A stretch of DNA of 64,000 nt from Candidatus Poribacteria bacterium (GCA_028818695.1 JAPPNK010000029.1:286049-350048); one strand, 5' to 3'. Shown: positions 1-8,892, numbered from the stretch's first letter. Made by a program: numbers and translations. The notes: generated from the letters alone by a model not told the origin.

Positions 1-326
1 TGCATGCGCGTCGGCTGCGCGCCGCCGGTCAAGAAGCCGAGGTTTTTCACCGACACGATGCGCCTGCCGCCGCCCATCGGCGCGGTGTCGACCATCGCCG
101 CCAGCTCCTGAAACGCCGCGACCGATCCGTCCAGCGCGTCAAAATTGAAGTTCGCCAACGCGCCCGCGTCCGCCTGCAGCGCCTTCACTAGGCTTTCATG
201 CAGCCTGTCAAGCAGATACTGGTCGGAGCCGTATATGGTATAGAGGGGCGAGGTCTCGCCGCTTTTGATCGCCTTAGACAGGTCTTGCAGGTTTCTCAGG
301 GAGCCTTGCGCAGCAGTTTGGCGCAT
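1..326 (-). CDS. holA: DNA polymerase III delta subunit, N-terminal part (cut by window edge)
   Basis: HolA is the clamp-loader subunit that opens the beta sliding clamp. Translating the minus strand from the ATG at 326 gives about 108 residues before the window ends. They include the family's N-terminal signature: a PLYTIYGSDQYLLD stretch, then NFDALDGS and RRIVSVKNLGFL, matching the usual pattern of 'YLLYGEDEYL', 'FDG' and 'RRLVVVRN'. The start lies 4 bases after the MoxR stop, so the two genes are probably co-transcribed. The Shine-Dalgarno is weak, which suits translational coupling. The family call rests on pattern recognition of the N-terminal third only; the C-terminal domains lie outside the window. 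Confidence 0.82.
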   Translation of the reverse strand, partial: MRQTAAQGSLRNLQDLSKAIKSGETSPLYTIYGSDQYLLDRLHESLVKALQADAGALANFNFDALDGSVAAFQELAAMVDTAPMGGGRRIVSVKNLGFLTGGAQPTRM

Positions 327-330
327 CGTC

Positions 331-1332
331 TCATGTCCGGCGGTGCGGTATCGGCGTCGATTCCACCAGCCGAGAGACAATCTCCCGGCTGTCGATGCCG
401 TCCGCTTCGGCGTTGAAATTCACGAGCGTTCGATGGCGCAAGACAGGCTCGGCGACCGCCTGGATGTCTTCTTCGGTGGCATGGCTGCGCCCGCGCAGGA
501 CAGCGCGCGCTTTCGCGCCGAGCGTCAAATACTGGGACGCCCTCGGCCCGGCTCCCCAAGAGACCCAGTCTTTCACAAAATCGGGCGCGCTCGGCGAAGA
601 CGGACGCGTACGCCCAACCAGCTCCACCGCATATTCCACCACATACGCCGGCGCCGGAACCTGCCGCACAATGCCTTGAACCCGCTCAATGTCGTCTAGC
701 GTCAGCGCAGGCTCAATCTCCGGGTCTAGAGCCGAGGTGGTCGCCTCCACAATCTCCATCTCTTCTTCTGGCGACGGGTAATCAAGGTACAGGTTGAACA
801 TGAACCTGTCCAGCTGCGCCTCCGGCAACGGATAGGTGCCTTCCTGCTCAATCGGATTCTGCGTCGCCAAGACGAAGAACGGCTTCGGCAGCTCGTATGT
901 GGTTCCGCCGACGGTCGCCCGCATCTCCTGCATCGCCTGAAGCAGCGCCGCCTGCGTTTTCGGCGGCGTCCGGTTGATCTCGTCCGCGAGCAGCACATTG
1001 GTAAATATCGGACCTTTGAGAAACTGAAACGCGCGCAAGCCCGTCTCAGGGTCGTCCTGCAGAATGTCGGTGCCGACGATATCGGTCGGCATCAGGTCGG
1101 GCGTGAACTGAATGCGATCGTAATCGAGATCCAACGCCTTCGCCATGGAGCTCACCAGCAGCGTCTTGGCGAGGCCCGGGACGCCCACCAGCAGGCAATG
1201 CCCCCGCGAGACGAGCGCGATCAACAGATTGTCAATGACCTCCTCCTGACCGACGATGACTTTTCGCAGCTCCTTGATAAGCCGCTCGCGTATCTCCGCA
1301 AAGAAAGCGATGTCAGGGGCTTCTGCAGACAC
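331..1332 (-). CDS. MoxR-family AAA+ ATPase
   Basis: This is a cytoplasmic AAA+ chaperone-like ATPase of the MoxR family, which usually helps mature or activate partner proteins (often with a von Willebrand factor A domain). In its 333 residues, Walker A is GVPGLAKT at 50-57 and Walker B is LLADE at 114-118. The sensor-1 type segment [22 protein letters not shown] follows near 156-177. Length and motif order are normal for the family. MoxR genes are often next to a DUF58 gene and a VWA gene, but here the downstream neighbour is holA and the upstream side is a 340-bp gap, so the partner is not visible. The family is certain; the client is unknown. Confidence 0.92.
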   Translation of the reverse strand: MSAEAPDIAFFAEIRERLIKELRKVIVGQEEVIDNLLIALVSRGHCLLVGVPGLAKTLLVSSMAKALDLDYDRIQFTPDLMPTDIVGTDILQDDPETGLRAFQFLKGPIFTNVLLADEINRTPPKTQAALLQAMQEMRATVGGTTYELPKPFFVLATQNPIEQEGTYPLPEAQLDRFMFNLYLDYPSPEEEMEIVEATTSALDPEIEPALTLDDIERVQGIVRQVPAPAYVVEYAVELVGRTRPSSPSAPDFVKDWVSWGAGPRASQYLTLGAKARAVLRGRSHATEEDIQAVAEPVLRHRTLVNFNAEADGIDSREIVSRLVESTPIPHRRT

Positions 1333-1450
1333 TCTATCTATCTCCTTCGTGGATGCGCTGAACTACCCTATAACATACCGCCGTTTGACGGCGAGGTCAA
1401 GTCTTCGTTCCGTCAAATGCCCGATGAGGAACCTGATCAGAAAAAAGCCG

Positions 1451-1479
1451 TTGACAGTAAAACGAAACCATGTTACGCT
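1451..1479 (+). promoter_or_regulatory. Promoter candidate 1 for the secreted-protein run
   Basis: TTGACA (1451-1456), 17-bp spacer, TACGCT (1474-1479), preceded by a TG extended -10 at 1471-1472. It points toward the gene at 1673. It lies in the 340-bp gap 1333-1672, which holds no ORF I can support. Confidence 0.5.
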
Positions 1480-1518
1480 GAAAATGGGCAATGTTCGCAC
1501 GTGATCGATAGAAAACGG

Positions 1519-1547
1519 TTGATGCGCTAATGATTTTCTGCTATAAT
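1519..1547 (+). promoter_or_regulatory. Promoter candidate 2 for the secreted-protein run
   Basis: TTGATG (1519-1524), 17-bp spacer, perfect TATAAT (1542-1547). A further TATAAT at 1609-1614 has only a poor -35 and could be a third start. Tandem promoters ahead of the gene at 1673 suggest a strongly or conditionally expressed unit. Confidence 0.6.
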
Positions 1548-1672
1548 AAGGACGAAGAGGTGGTTTGATGTTTCGCAAAAAGTTGTGGACGCGAAAACGA
1601 ATCTCCGCTATAATGGCGTCTGCCCAGATGTTCGTTAGTTATCTGGCGTCAACAAAAATGTGGGAGTAGCAA

Positions 1673-2419
1673 ATGCGCAGTTTTTTATTTTTCAGACATC
1701 ATGATGTTGGGAGAGTTGGGCGCGCTTTTTTCTGGCTCACAGCAAGAACCGCCGCTGTCCTGTTTGCGGTTACGCTGTTTGTCACTCAGTCCAATGCCGC
1801 TGAATTGTCCATTGAACGAGGAAGGACGCTGGAAATCACATTGCAGTTGGTAAACATCGGCGACACTCGCCTTGAGAGGGTGAGAGTCGATCTAGATCCG
1901 GTTTCGACTGCGCGCGGCGTAAAGATGGTTTCCAGACCGGACATCGTTGAGATTGCGGCTAAGACAGGCAACCGCCCTTGCCCGTTCGCTGAGATACCCG
2001 TCACGTTAACAGCAGATCAATACGCGCGAGTGAATAATCCGTTCCTTCTGCGTTTTGTCGTCAGCAGCGGGACCACGCGATGGTATGTAAACACGCCAGC
2101 GGTTATTGTTCCGCGAGCGACACCGAACGTTCCCAGACTAAGCCCGAACTTTCCGAATCCTTTCAACCCTGAGACGTGGATTCCTTTTCAGTTAACAGAG
2201 GGAACCCATGCGCTTATTGACATATACGACATGCGCGGCCGGTTGATTCGACGTCTTGATTTGGGATACCGAGAAGCGGGTTATTACCACACGACCGGCG
2301 AAGCCGCATATTGGGACGGTCGAAATGGTTTCGGCGAACCTGTTTCAAGCGGGACCTATTTCTATCGCTTCAGGGCGGGAAGTTTCTCTTCGACGGGACG
2401 CATGACAATCATAAAATGA
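1673..2419 (+). CDS. Secreted protein with FlgD-like C-terminal domain
   Basis: Exported 248-residue protein. A long signal-type segment covers about residues 18-43 (TARTAAVLFAVTLFVT...SNA). The middle looks like a beta-rich domain of unknown type. The last 90 residues form a FlgD/T9SS-type Ig-like domain: it starts with NFPNPFNPETWIPF, continues with IDIYDMRGRLIRRLDLG, then YWDGRN and SGTYFYRF, and ends in a basic TIIK. In Bacteroidetes-like phyla such domains serve as C-terminal sorting or anchoring domains. The exact ETWIPF variant is familiar to me from Poribacteria proteins. A Shine-Dalgarno (GGGAG) precedes the ATG. It is the first of four same-strand exported genes ending at 5408. Its binding or sorting role is inferred. 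Confidence 0.8.
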   Translation: MRSFLFFRHHDVGRVGRAFFWLTARTAAVLFAVTLFVTQSNAAELSIERGRTLEITLQLVNIGDTRLERVRVDLDPVSTARGVKMVSRPDIVEIAAKTGNRPCPFAEIPVTLTADQYARVNNPFLLRFVVSSGTTRWYVNTPAVIVPRATPNVPRLSPNFPNPFNPETWIPFQLTEGTHALIDIYDMRGRLIRRLDLGYREAGYYHTTGEAAYWDGRNGFGEPVSSGTYFYRFRAGSFSSTGRMTIIK

Positions 2420-2432
2420 GAAGGGATTTCTT

Positions 2433-3392
2433 ATGAAAATCGGACACGTCAAAACGGGGATTGTGTTATCTGTTGCGGCGGTTGGCACCGCGGCTCTGAT
2501 GTTTTGGGTTGCACACAAGATTGAAGCGCAGCAGCAGCCGGTTGTGATAAAAGCGGAGATCGGCGTCAACGCAGAATTGGAGGTTGATGCGATTTTTTCC
2601 GAAGCTCATCAGTTGGAAACAGAAGGCCGTCAGTTGGCGGCTCTTATTAAGTACCAACGAGTATTGAGCGAGTACCCAGGAAGCTCCCGGGCTGCGGAAG
2701 CACTTTTGGCGATTGGCGATATTGAGTTTCACCACAACGACGCGGCAGCGCATGCTTTGAAGGCTTACGAGAAAGCACTCTCAGATCATCCGAATAGCCT
2801 GCAGGTCGCCGCGGCGAAGTTGGGAAAAGCAAGCTGCTTGATTGATCTTCTGATGCCAGACGCTTACGAGGCGCTGGTGGATGTGACAGAGAATCATGCG
2901 GATTCAGACGCAGCGGACTGCGCATCGGTTTGGCGAATGTTCATGGAGGTTGCGCAGGAAAAATATACTTACGAGGAAGCGATAGAACATTATCGAGTCG
3001 TCGCCCGCCAATCGTCTTCCGAACGCGCTAAAGCAGACGCTCAATACGCCATCGTCGGTTCGTATTTCTGGATGGGCAAGAATGAAGCGGCGATTAGAGA
3101 GATTGAGGAACTGCTTGCGAGCGGGTTGTATAAGTCGCGCCGCAGCCTAGCAATTGTCCATGATATGGCGGCGATTCTCTACAACGGCGCAGAAGATTAT
3201 GAAAATGCAGCCCGGCATGCAGACATCATTGTCCGACGCTATCCGAAGTCACAGGTGATTGAAAGCGCCAAAGCGATCCGATCGTACGCCGAAAAGAAGA
3301 TCGCCGAGGCTGAGGATTCTAGGGTTTCCCAACCGCATGACCGAAAAAAGACTGCTGAGGTCATGGATTTAAATCGGAGGATAGACCAATGA
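2433..3392 (+). CDS. TPR-repeat protein with N-terminal membrane anchor or signal
   Basis: 319 residues. One hydrophobic N-terminal segment (about 10-27) should anchor or export it. The rest is helical with TPR-like repeats (for example ALIKYQRVLSEYPGSSRAAEALLAIGD and ALKAYEKALSDHPNSLQVAAAKLG). These resemble the YbgF/outer-membrane-lipoprotein type of tetratricopeptide scaffolds. Shine-Dalgarno AGAAGGGA is present. It sits 13 bp after the FlgD-domain gene and overlaps the next gene by ATGA (3389-3392), so it is translationally coupled to the metallopeptidase-like gene. A scaffold role in this secreted set is inferred; no enzyme motif is present. Confidence 0.8.
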   Translation: MKIGHVKTGIVLSVAAVGTAALMFWVAHKIEAQQQPVVIKAEIGVNAELEVDAIFSEAHQLETEGRQLAALIKYQRVLSEYPGSSRAAEALLAIGDIEFHHNDAAAHALKAYEKALSDHPNSLQVAAAKLGKASCLIDLLMPDAYEALVDVTENHADSDAADCASVWRMFMEVAQEKYTYEEAIEHYRVVARQSSSERAKADAQYAIVGSYFWMGKNEAAIREIEELLASGLYKSRRSLAIVHDMAAILYNGAEDYENAARHADIIVRRYPKSQVIESAKAIRSYAEKKIAEAEDSRVSQPHDRKKTAEVMDLNRRIDQ

Positions 3393-4399
3393 AACGGTTT
3401 TGTTTGTTGGCGGCAGCGGCTTTGATCTTGTCTGCAGTTTTTCCGATGCGGTCGCGCGCTCAATTTCAGCTTGCGCCAAGCGTATCGATCGTGCCGCGCT
3501 CTCAATTTCAGCGCGCCCAAAGCGCAGGAACTTCTTCGACGAGTAGGTCTTACGTAATGCGTCCCTCCCTTCTTCCAAACGGCACAGGCCAGCGAGAAGA
3601 AAAGCCGTTGACTGTTTTGGCGATAACGAACGGATTATCCCTAAGTCAGAGTGTTTATGTCTCTATCGCCTCTGAAGCGGACGATGATTCGGGAGGGCAT
3701 GTGCAGTCCTATCACAGCGAACGGTCGGGAGGATCAAGCATTGATCTTGACGGAGAAGTGGACCCGTCAAGCGGGGAAATGCGGGGCGAATGGATCACCG
3801 GGTGGACAGTGAGATGGGAATTCGACTTCAAATTCACGTCGCCGGAGCCTTCAGGTACGCATACGGTCACAGCGACTGTGGAGGGTATGACCGGTTCCGC
3901 AAACATCTCCGTCCAAGTTGAAGGACTGGAATCGCTATCAACCTCGTCAAACGTTCACTGGGTCGGCGGCACAGATCAGCATCCTGACAAATATTCACAC
4001 TATGGAACGCCGGATGTCAACGATGCGCTGCAGACTATCGCAAACGATTGGCAGGAATGGTTTAACGGAAACGATGCGAATGGAAATCCCAACGCGCATC
4101 CCGATGACAAATTCAAAGGAAATGATCAGCTGTGGGTGAACGACATGAGCCTGCCCGCTGGCGGGCTTTTTGACATCCGAGGCAACTGGAAGAAATCGCA
4201 TTCTTCTCACAGAGAAGGCAAGGATGTTGACATTTGGATATGGACATACGGCCACCCGGGAATACCAACGGGCGGGGTCGAAACCACTGGCCGCATAGGT
4301 TCTGGAAGAGATTACCTCAAAGAATTTTGGGATGTTGTAAAAGATCACGGCAGAAAAGCCGAGTACCACAACGAAAACCACATCCACATTGACTTCTAA
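3389..4399 (+). CDS. Secreted MepA/LAS-type metallopeptidase-like protein
   Basis: 336 residues with a signal peptide (KRFCLLAAAALILSAVFP, cleavage near RSRA-Q). The N-terminal two thirds is low in known motifs and looks like a beta-sandwich near 75-185. The C-terminal part carries SSHREGKDVD (about 272-281), which fits the SxHxxGxxxD zinc motif of LAS peptidases and closely resembles the MepA variant. The very C-terminus is HIHIDF (H331, H333), which fits the second HxH motif. LAS enzymes cleave peptidoglycan cross-links or peptides ending in D-amino acids. The match is motif-level only, and the chain ends two residues after the final zinc-ligand motif. It overlaps the upstream TPR gene by 4 bp. 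Confidence 0.68.
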   Translation: MKRFCLLAAAALILSAVFPMRSRAQFQLAPSVSIVPRSQFQRAQSAGTSSTSRSYVMRPSLLPNGTGQREEKPLTVLAITNGLSLSQSVYVSIASEADDDSGGHVQSYHSERSGGSSIDLDGEVDPSSGEMRGEWITGWTVRWEFDFKFTSPEPSGTHTVTATVEGMTGSANISVQVEGLESLSTSSNVHWVGGTDQHPDKYSHYGTPDVNDALQTIANDWQEWFNGNDANGNPNAHPDDKFKGNDQLWVNDMSLPAGGLFDIRGNWKKSHSSHREGKDVDIWIWTYGHPGIPTGGVETTGRIGSGRDYLKEFWDVVKDHGRKAEYHNENHIHIDF

Positions 4400-4427
4400 T
4401 GACGCATTCCCAACAGAGGAGAATCGC

Positions 4428-5408
4428 ATGAAACGGCAATGGAAACGAATCGCAGCAATCTGTTTCTGTCTCTGCTTCGCGTCGGGCGCGTTTGCAAAGC
4501 GGGTTCCGTTTAAACGCATGCTGGACATTGAGAAGGTGCGCAAATACAATCTCGATGCGGAGTTCATCAAAGAAACAGGCGATCTGAAAATCTACTACCG
4601 CGATGAAAACGACCAGGTGAAGTTCCTGATCTACCACCCCTCCAACAAGGTGGACGTTGTCGTTTCAACGACCGTTGAGAAGCTGGACGGCTCTGACAGC
4701 GGCAGCGGCTCTCAGTCCAAGATACAGCGGGGATACCGATACCGGTATAAAGTGGCGAGCGCCAAGACGAGTCAGCAATCCATGCGCACGATGGTCCTTG
4801 AGATGACGACGCCGAAAACCGCGCCGATGAATATCAAACCGCCAAAGGGATGGTACTTCCGGCGCACTCTGAATTCAAAGGTTCGTAATTGGGTTCGATG
4901 GTCAGGTTTGCCGCGCGCGCCGCATGAGAAATCAACCTACATCGCTCCCGGGGCAGAGCTGCAAAACTTCACGCTGGACGCGCCGGGACTGCCGGGAATC
5001 CTCGCGGCATACTCAGGTGGATCTGCCAAGAGGAATATCCTGAACGAGGCGGTTGAATCGCCGGGTTTTCATGCAAACTATGTCAAAGGCAGCGTTGTCG
5101 GTCCGGTTCCGGAGCCTGCTGTGTTTGACGCGGCTCTCTTTGCGCAGTATATCGGCGGCTTGTATGATCAGGGCGTCAAGCTTGGCTGGGTGGACGGCGA
5201 CAAGAAAACCTTCCCTGTCCGCGATCGGTTTCGCAAGCGGCTGTTTTCGGCGATTGAAGCGGCTGAAGCCGGCAAAACAGCTGTCGCCAAACGCGCCTTT
5301 CAGAGCGTCCTGGCGGAAACGCAGAGTCTGGTCAAGCGGAAACTTGTTGAGCCAGAGATCGATGCGTTGCTGACAGTCAACATCCAATATCTTTTGGAGA
5401 GAATGTAG
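4428..5408 (+). CDS. Secreted protein of unknown function
   Basis: I do not recognise this 326-residue protein. A signal peptide (MKRQWKRIAAICFCLCFASGAFA) is clear. The ATG at 4428 is chosen over the longer frame because AGAGGAG lies directly ahead of it. The mature part is basic and mixed alpha/beta, with a Ser/Gly linker near residues 80-86 (GSDSGSGS). A helical, Lys/Ala-rich C-terminus follows. There are no catalytic motifs I know. It lies 28 bp after the metallopeptidase-like gene, so it is probably the last gene of the secreted run. It ends at a short GC-rich hairpin shared with the convergent sulfatase-like gene. Confidence 0.75.
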   Translation: MKRQWKRIAAICFCLCFASGAFAKRVPFKRMLDIEKVRKYNLDAEFIKETGDLKIYYRDENDQVKFLIYHPSNKVDVVVSTTVEKLDGSDSGSGSQSKIQRGYRYRYKVASAKTSQQSMRTMVLEMTTPKTAPMNIKPPKGWYFRRTLNSKVRNWVRWSGLPRAPHEKSTYIAPGAELQNFTLDAPGLPGILAAYSGGSAKRNILNEAVESPGFHANYVKGSVVGPVPEPAVFDAALFAQYIGGLYDQGVKLGWVDGDKKTFPVRDRFRKRLFSAIEAAEAGKTAVAKRAFQSVLAETQSLVKRKLVEPEIDALLTVNIQYLLERM

Positions 5409-5410
5409 CG

Positions 5411-5422
5411 CCGCCTCGGCGG
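5411..5422. terminator. Short GC hairpin between convergent genes
   Basis: CCGC-CTCG-GCGG lies in the 14-bp gap between two convergent stop codons. It could end transcription from both sides, but there is no T-tract, so intrinsic termination is uncertain. Confidence 0.3.
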
Positions 5423-6781
5423 TCATTGGGCGTACAGCGCCTTCACCCGTTCCTTGTCGGCGCCGAGCGAGCGCAAAAACTGCGCGCATCCGTTCCGCAT
5501 ATTTTTGACAACGGCAGGATAATCGGCGGCGACATTGTTCGATTCGCCCGGATCCGCGGCGAGATCGTACAGCTCCGGCGAAATCTCTCCGTTGCGCCCA
5601 AGGATGAGCGACCAGCTGCCGTCCGTGATCGACAGCTTCCCTGCGGACGAGACGGCGAGCTTGCGTTGCCACTCCGTCTCCTCTCCCCGTATGAGCGGCA
5701 GCAGCGAGCGTCCGTCCACTCGTTCAGGCGGCGCGGCGCCGGTCAACTCGCAGACGGTCGGCAGAATGTCCGGCGGCTGAACGAGCTGCGAGACGCGCCG
5801 CCCGCCTTCCGCGCCCGGCACATATGCTATGAGCGGTATATGCGACACTTCGCGGTAAAGAGGCCAACTCCCTCGGTCGTCATTTTCAGAGATGTTCGAC
5901 TTGCCCGTCCGGTTGTGTTCGCCGAGATACATGCCGTGGTCTGCCATGAAAAAGACGGCGGTTCGCTCCATCGCGCCCGTGTCCTCCAGCGTCCGCAGCA
6001 GCCGTCCAACATGCTGGCTTACGAGCGTCGCCTCGCCCGCGTAATGCGCCCGCAGGTTCGACAGCTCCTCCGGCGTGTAGTCGGAGGCGGGACCGTAGTT
6101 CGGGTGAAACATCGGCGGGCCGTCGTAGCCTGAATCGTCGTACATCTCCACAAGATACTCGGGCGGATCCCATGGCTCATGGACATCGAAGCAGTCGACC
6201 CACAGGAAAAATTTCTCCGCCTTGTGGTTATGCTCAACCCACTTGGAAGCGGCGCGGCATGTCTTCGCGACGAACCGATCCTCCCCCGACTCCCAGCCGC
6301 GGTGATTCTGCCACGCATGCACATTCGCCAGCACATTGCCGAACGGCTTCGGGCGCGTCCTCGTCTTCTCTTCAGGCGTTCGATGCTGAATCGGGTCGTT
6401 CATCCATGTAAGAGGCGTGTCGCCTTCCTGCCCCCGTATCCACATCGCCCCATGAAAGCCGCGGTCAAAATGCGCCGTCGCCTTCATCATATGCGGCGTG
6501 TCGACGATCAGCTGGTTCACATACCCTTCCCGCGCCAGCAGCGCCGCCATCACTGGAACGGATGGATCAAGCGGCTTCCATCCGTAAAACGGAAAGCCGT
6601 ATGTCCCGGTGAACCAGTCGGTGCGCGTCGGAATCGTCGGAAAGGAGGAGACATAATAGTTGTCAAAACAGACCGCTTTTTCGGCGAAGGCGTCCAGTTC
6701 CGGCGTTTTGATCCAGTCGTTTCCGTTCGCTCCGATGTAGTCGTAGCGGTAGGTGTCCGAGACGATGACAACGATGTTCAT
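5423..6781 (-). CDS. Sulfatase-like hydrolase with Thr at the nucleophile position
   Basis: 452-residue member of the alkaline-phosphatase/sulfatase superfamily. The N-terminus gives MNIVVIVSDTYRYDYIG with metal ligand D9, and MADHGMYLGEH later supplies the second metal site. The normal C/S-x-P-x-R-x4-TG activation motif appears as TIPTRTDWFTG at 49-59. This puts Thr49 where the Cys or Ser that becomes formylglycine should be. Known sulfatases need that residue; Thr nucleophiles occur in related phosphoesterases or phosphotransferases. It may therefore cleave phosphate esters or be inactive. No signal peptide, so it is cytoplasmic. Shine-Dalgarno AAGGAG precedes the ATG. Divergent from the PhyH-HEAT gene. 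Confidence 0.85.
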   Translation of the reverse strand: MNIVVIVSDTYRYDYIGANGNDWIKTPELDAFAEKAVCFDNYYVSSFPTIPTRTDWFTGTYGFPFYGWKPLDPSVPVMAALLAREGYVNQLIVDTPHMMKATAHFDRGFHGAMWIRGQEGDTPLTWMNDPIQHRTPEEKTRTRPKPFGNVLANVHAWQNHRGWESGEDRFVAKTCRAASKWVEHNHKAEKFFLWVDCFDVHEPWDPPEYLVEMYDDSGYDGPPMFHPNYGPASDYTPEELSNLRAHYAGEATLVSQHVGRLLRTLEDTGAMERTAVFFMADHGMYLGEHNRTGKSNISENDDRGSWPLYREVSHIPLIAYVPGAEGGRRVSQLVQPPDILPTVCELTGAAPPERVDGRSLLPLIRGEETEWQRKLAVSSAGKLSITDGSWSLILGRNGEISPELYDLAADPGESNNVAADYPAVVKNMRNGCAQFLRSLGADKERVKALYAQ

Positions 6782-6924
6782 GACGCGCTCCTTGTTTTGT
6801 TAAAGTTTATCGTCGCCGATTGCGCCGCATTCGTCAACCGACGCTTCCGTCCGACAGCGTCTGCAAGCGGCGGATGAAAAGGTCGGATGAAGCGATTAAA
6901 GATGCGTTTGCGTTCAAAACCGTT

Positions 6925-6930
6925 TATAAT
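6925..6930 (+). promoter_or_regulatory. Possible -10 element for PhyH-HEAT gene
   Basis: Perfect TATAAT 39 bp before the ATG at 6969, in the 187-bp divergent gap. No good -35 sits 16-18 bp upstream, so it would need an activator or be weak. Confidence 0.35.
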
Positions 6931-6968
6931 GAACCGAACAGCACACGGAAGACGGAAAGGACGATCGC

Positions 6969-8321
6969 ATGTCCAAGCCCAAACTGCTCAACGACGCGCA
7001 GATGCGCGAGTTCATCGCCAACGGATTCATCTCTCTCAAGGCAGATTTTCCAAAAGAATTTCATCAGACGATCTACGACAAAACGAAGCAGGTCTTTGAC
7101 AACGGAGGCAACCCCGGCAACAATGTCCTCCCCAGCGTTCCCGAACTGAAACAGATATTCGACCATCCAACCATCCATGGCGCTCTGCAGAGCGTCCTCG
7201 GCGAAGGGTACTACATGCACCCGCACCGCCACTGCCATGTGAACCCGCCGGGCAGCCCCGGACAAGGTCTTCACAAGGACAGCTGGAACCGCCGCCGCCA
7301 TCGGACGCGATGGGGCATGGCGTTCTACTATCCGCAGGACACGCCCGTTGAGCTCGGACCGACCGGCATCGTCCCAGGCTCCCATGTCGACAATCAACGC
7401 CCCCCGCGCGACGAACATGCGCTCACAGGCGAGGCGGGAACCGTCGTCATTGTCCATTACGACCTGTGGCACCGCGGCATGCCGAACAAAGGCGAGATGG
7501 TGCGGTACATGCAAAAGTTTCTCTTCACGCGCCTGAACGAGCCGACCCGACCCGACTGGGACTGCGGCTCGCGCGACTTCCCCGAAGAAAACGAAAACGG
7601 ACGAAGCCGCATGTACAGAAGCCTATGGAACTGGCACTGCGGCAACAGCCCGACGCTGAAACCCGCCTCGGACGAACAGATCGCCGACTGGATTGGGCAG
7701 CTGTCGGACGAGGATGAGACGGCCGCCTTCAACGCCGCCTACGCGCTCGGCGAAGCGGGAGAGCCGGCTATTCAACCGCTCATTGACGCCATGAAAAGCG
7801 ACTCGGAATATGAGGCGAGGAACGCGACGTACGGTCTCGCAGCCATGGGCAAGCCGGCCGTTCAGCCTCTCATCCGCGAGCTGTCCGACCCGCGCCCGCA
7901 GACACGCCGATTTGCCGTTGAAACGCTTGGCGACATCGGCCTCCCTGCCGCGGAAGCGGTCCCTGAGATGGCGGAGCTGACAGCGGATGAGGACGGAAGC
8001 ATACGGCGCGCCGCTGCGGAAGCGCTCGGCATCGCGGGGCAGAAGACGCTGGACGCCGCGAAACCGATCGCGAGCCTTCTCGCCGACTCGGACGAGTGGA
8101 CGCGCCGAAACGCCAGCCACGCGCTTATGCGCCTCGGTCCGAACGCGCGGCCGGCGGAAGACGCCCTGCGGGATGCGCTCAACGACGGCAATCGATATGT
8201 GCGGGCAAACAGCATGCAGGCGCTCGCGCGGATCGGAACGCCGAAAGCGAACGCCGCCGCGCTCGACTTTCTCATGGCGTCGCGCTGGTGTCCCATCACG
8301 AACCGCCACAGCACATTTTAA
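6969..8321 (+). CDS. PhyH-family dioxygenase fused to HEAT repeats
   Basis: 450 residues in two parts. Residues 1-230 are a phytanoyl-CoA-dioxygenase-type Fe(II)/2-oxoglutarate oxygenase: the HxD iron ligands are H102 and D104 (GLHKDSW), the distal His is H168 (YDLWHRGMP), and an Arg at 179 could bind 2-oxoglutarate. Residues 235-440 are tandem HEAT/PBS-lyase-like repeats (ALGEAGEPAIQPLIDAM, GLAAMGKPAVQPLI, TLGDIGLPAAEAVPEM). Such repeats usually bind protein or other large partners. Single-chain fusion of the two is unusual. The Shine-Dalgarno is GGAAAGGA. It heads a same-strand set with DUF1080 and a second PhyH gene. The substrate is unknown. Confidence 0.87.
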   Translation: MSKPKLLNDAQMREFIANGFISLKADFPKEFHQTIYDKTKQVFDNGGNPGNNVLPSVPELKQIFDHPTIHGALQSVLGEGYYMHPHRHCHVNPPGSPGQGLHKDSWNRRRHRTRWGMAFYYPQDTPVELGPTGIVPGSHVDNQRPPRDEHALTGEAGTVVIVHYDLWHRGMPNKGEMVRYMQKFLFTRLNEPTRPDWDCGSRDFPEENENGRSRMYRSLWNWHCGNSPTLKPASDEQIADWIGQLSDEDETAAFNAAYALGEAGEPAIQPLIDAMKSDSEYEARNATYGLAAMGKPAVQPLIRELSDPRPQTRRFAVETLGDIGLPAAEAVPEMAELTADEDGSIRRAAAEALGIAGQKTLDAAKPIASLLADSDEWTRRNASHALMRLGPNARPAEDALRDALNDGNRYVRANSMQALARIGTPKANAAALDFLMASRWCPITNRHSTF

Positions 8322-8355
8322 AGGACAGACTCAACCTGCGAAAAGGACGACGCTT

Positions 8356-8892
8356 ATGTCATGGAAGCCCCTCTTCAACGGAACGGACCTAACGGGATGG
8401 AGGCTGCGCCAGCGCAAGAACAGCCGCCCCAGCCGATGGGTTGTGCAAAACGGCCTGCTCGAAAACACAGGGAGCGGCGTTGATCTCATCACAGAAGAGA
8501 CCTTCGGCGACTGCGCCCTGAAACTCGAGTATATGATGCCTGCCAACAGCAACAGCGGCGTCTATCTGCGGGGGCGGTATGAAATACAGATGCTGGACAG
8601 CTACGGCAAAACATACAACAACCCCGCCATGAACGGCGCGCTCTACCGCGTCAAGGCGCCCGATGTGGAGGTCACAAGGCCTGCATGGAACTGGCAGACG
8701 CTCGACATTCTCATGTTTAAGCATGAGCTGACCGTTCGGCTCAACGGCGTTCTCATCCATGACCGCGTTCCGCTCACCGGACCGACAGGCTCCAACTGGC
8801 TCTGGAACGACAACGGGCTGACAGGACCGCATTTTCTGCAGGGCGACCATGGACCTGTGAAATTCCGAAACATGTGGGCGATGCGGCTCTAA
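8356..8892 (+). CDS. DUF1080 (3-keto-disaccharide hydrolase-like) protein
   Basis: 178 residues forming a single lectin/glucanase-like DUF1080 domain. It starts with the hallmark WKPLFNGTDLTGWR and has NSGVYLRGRYEIQMLDSYG in the middle. The end is the usual GPVKFRNMWAMRL. DUF1080 proteins include 3-keto-disaccharide hydrolases and carbohydrate-binding proteins. The ATG at 8356 follows AAAAGGACG and begins at the domain start; a longer upstream frame overlaps the previous gene and is rejected. No signal peptide, which is odd because many family members are secreted. It lies between two PhyH genes. Confidence 0.87.
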   Translation: MSWKPLFNGTDLTGWRLRQRKNSRPSRWVVQNGLLENTGSGVDLITEETFGDCALKLEYMMPANSNSGVYLRGRYEIQMLDSYGKTYNNPAMNGALYRVKAPDVEVTRPAWNWQTLDILMFKHELTVRLNGVLIHDRVPLTGPTGSNWLWNDNGLTGPHFLQGDHGPVKFRNMWAMRL

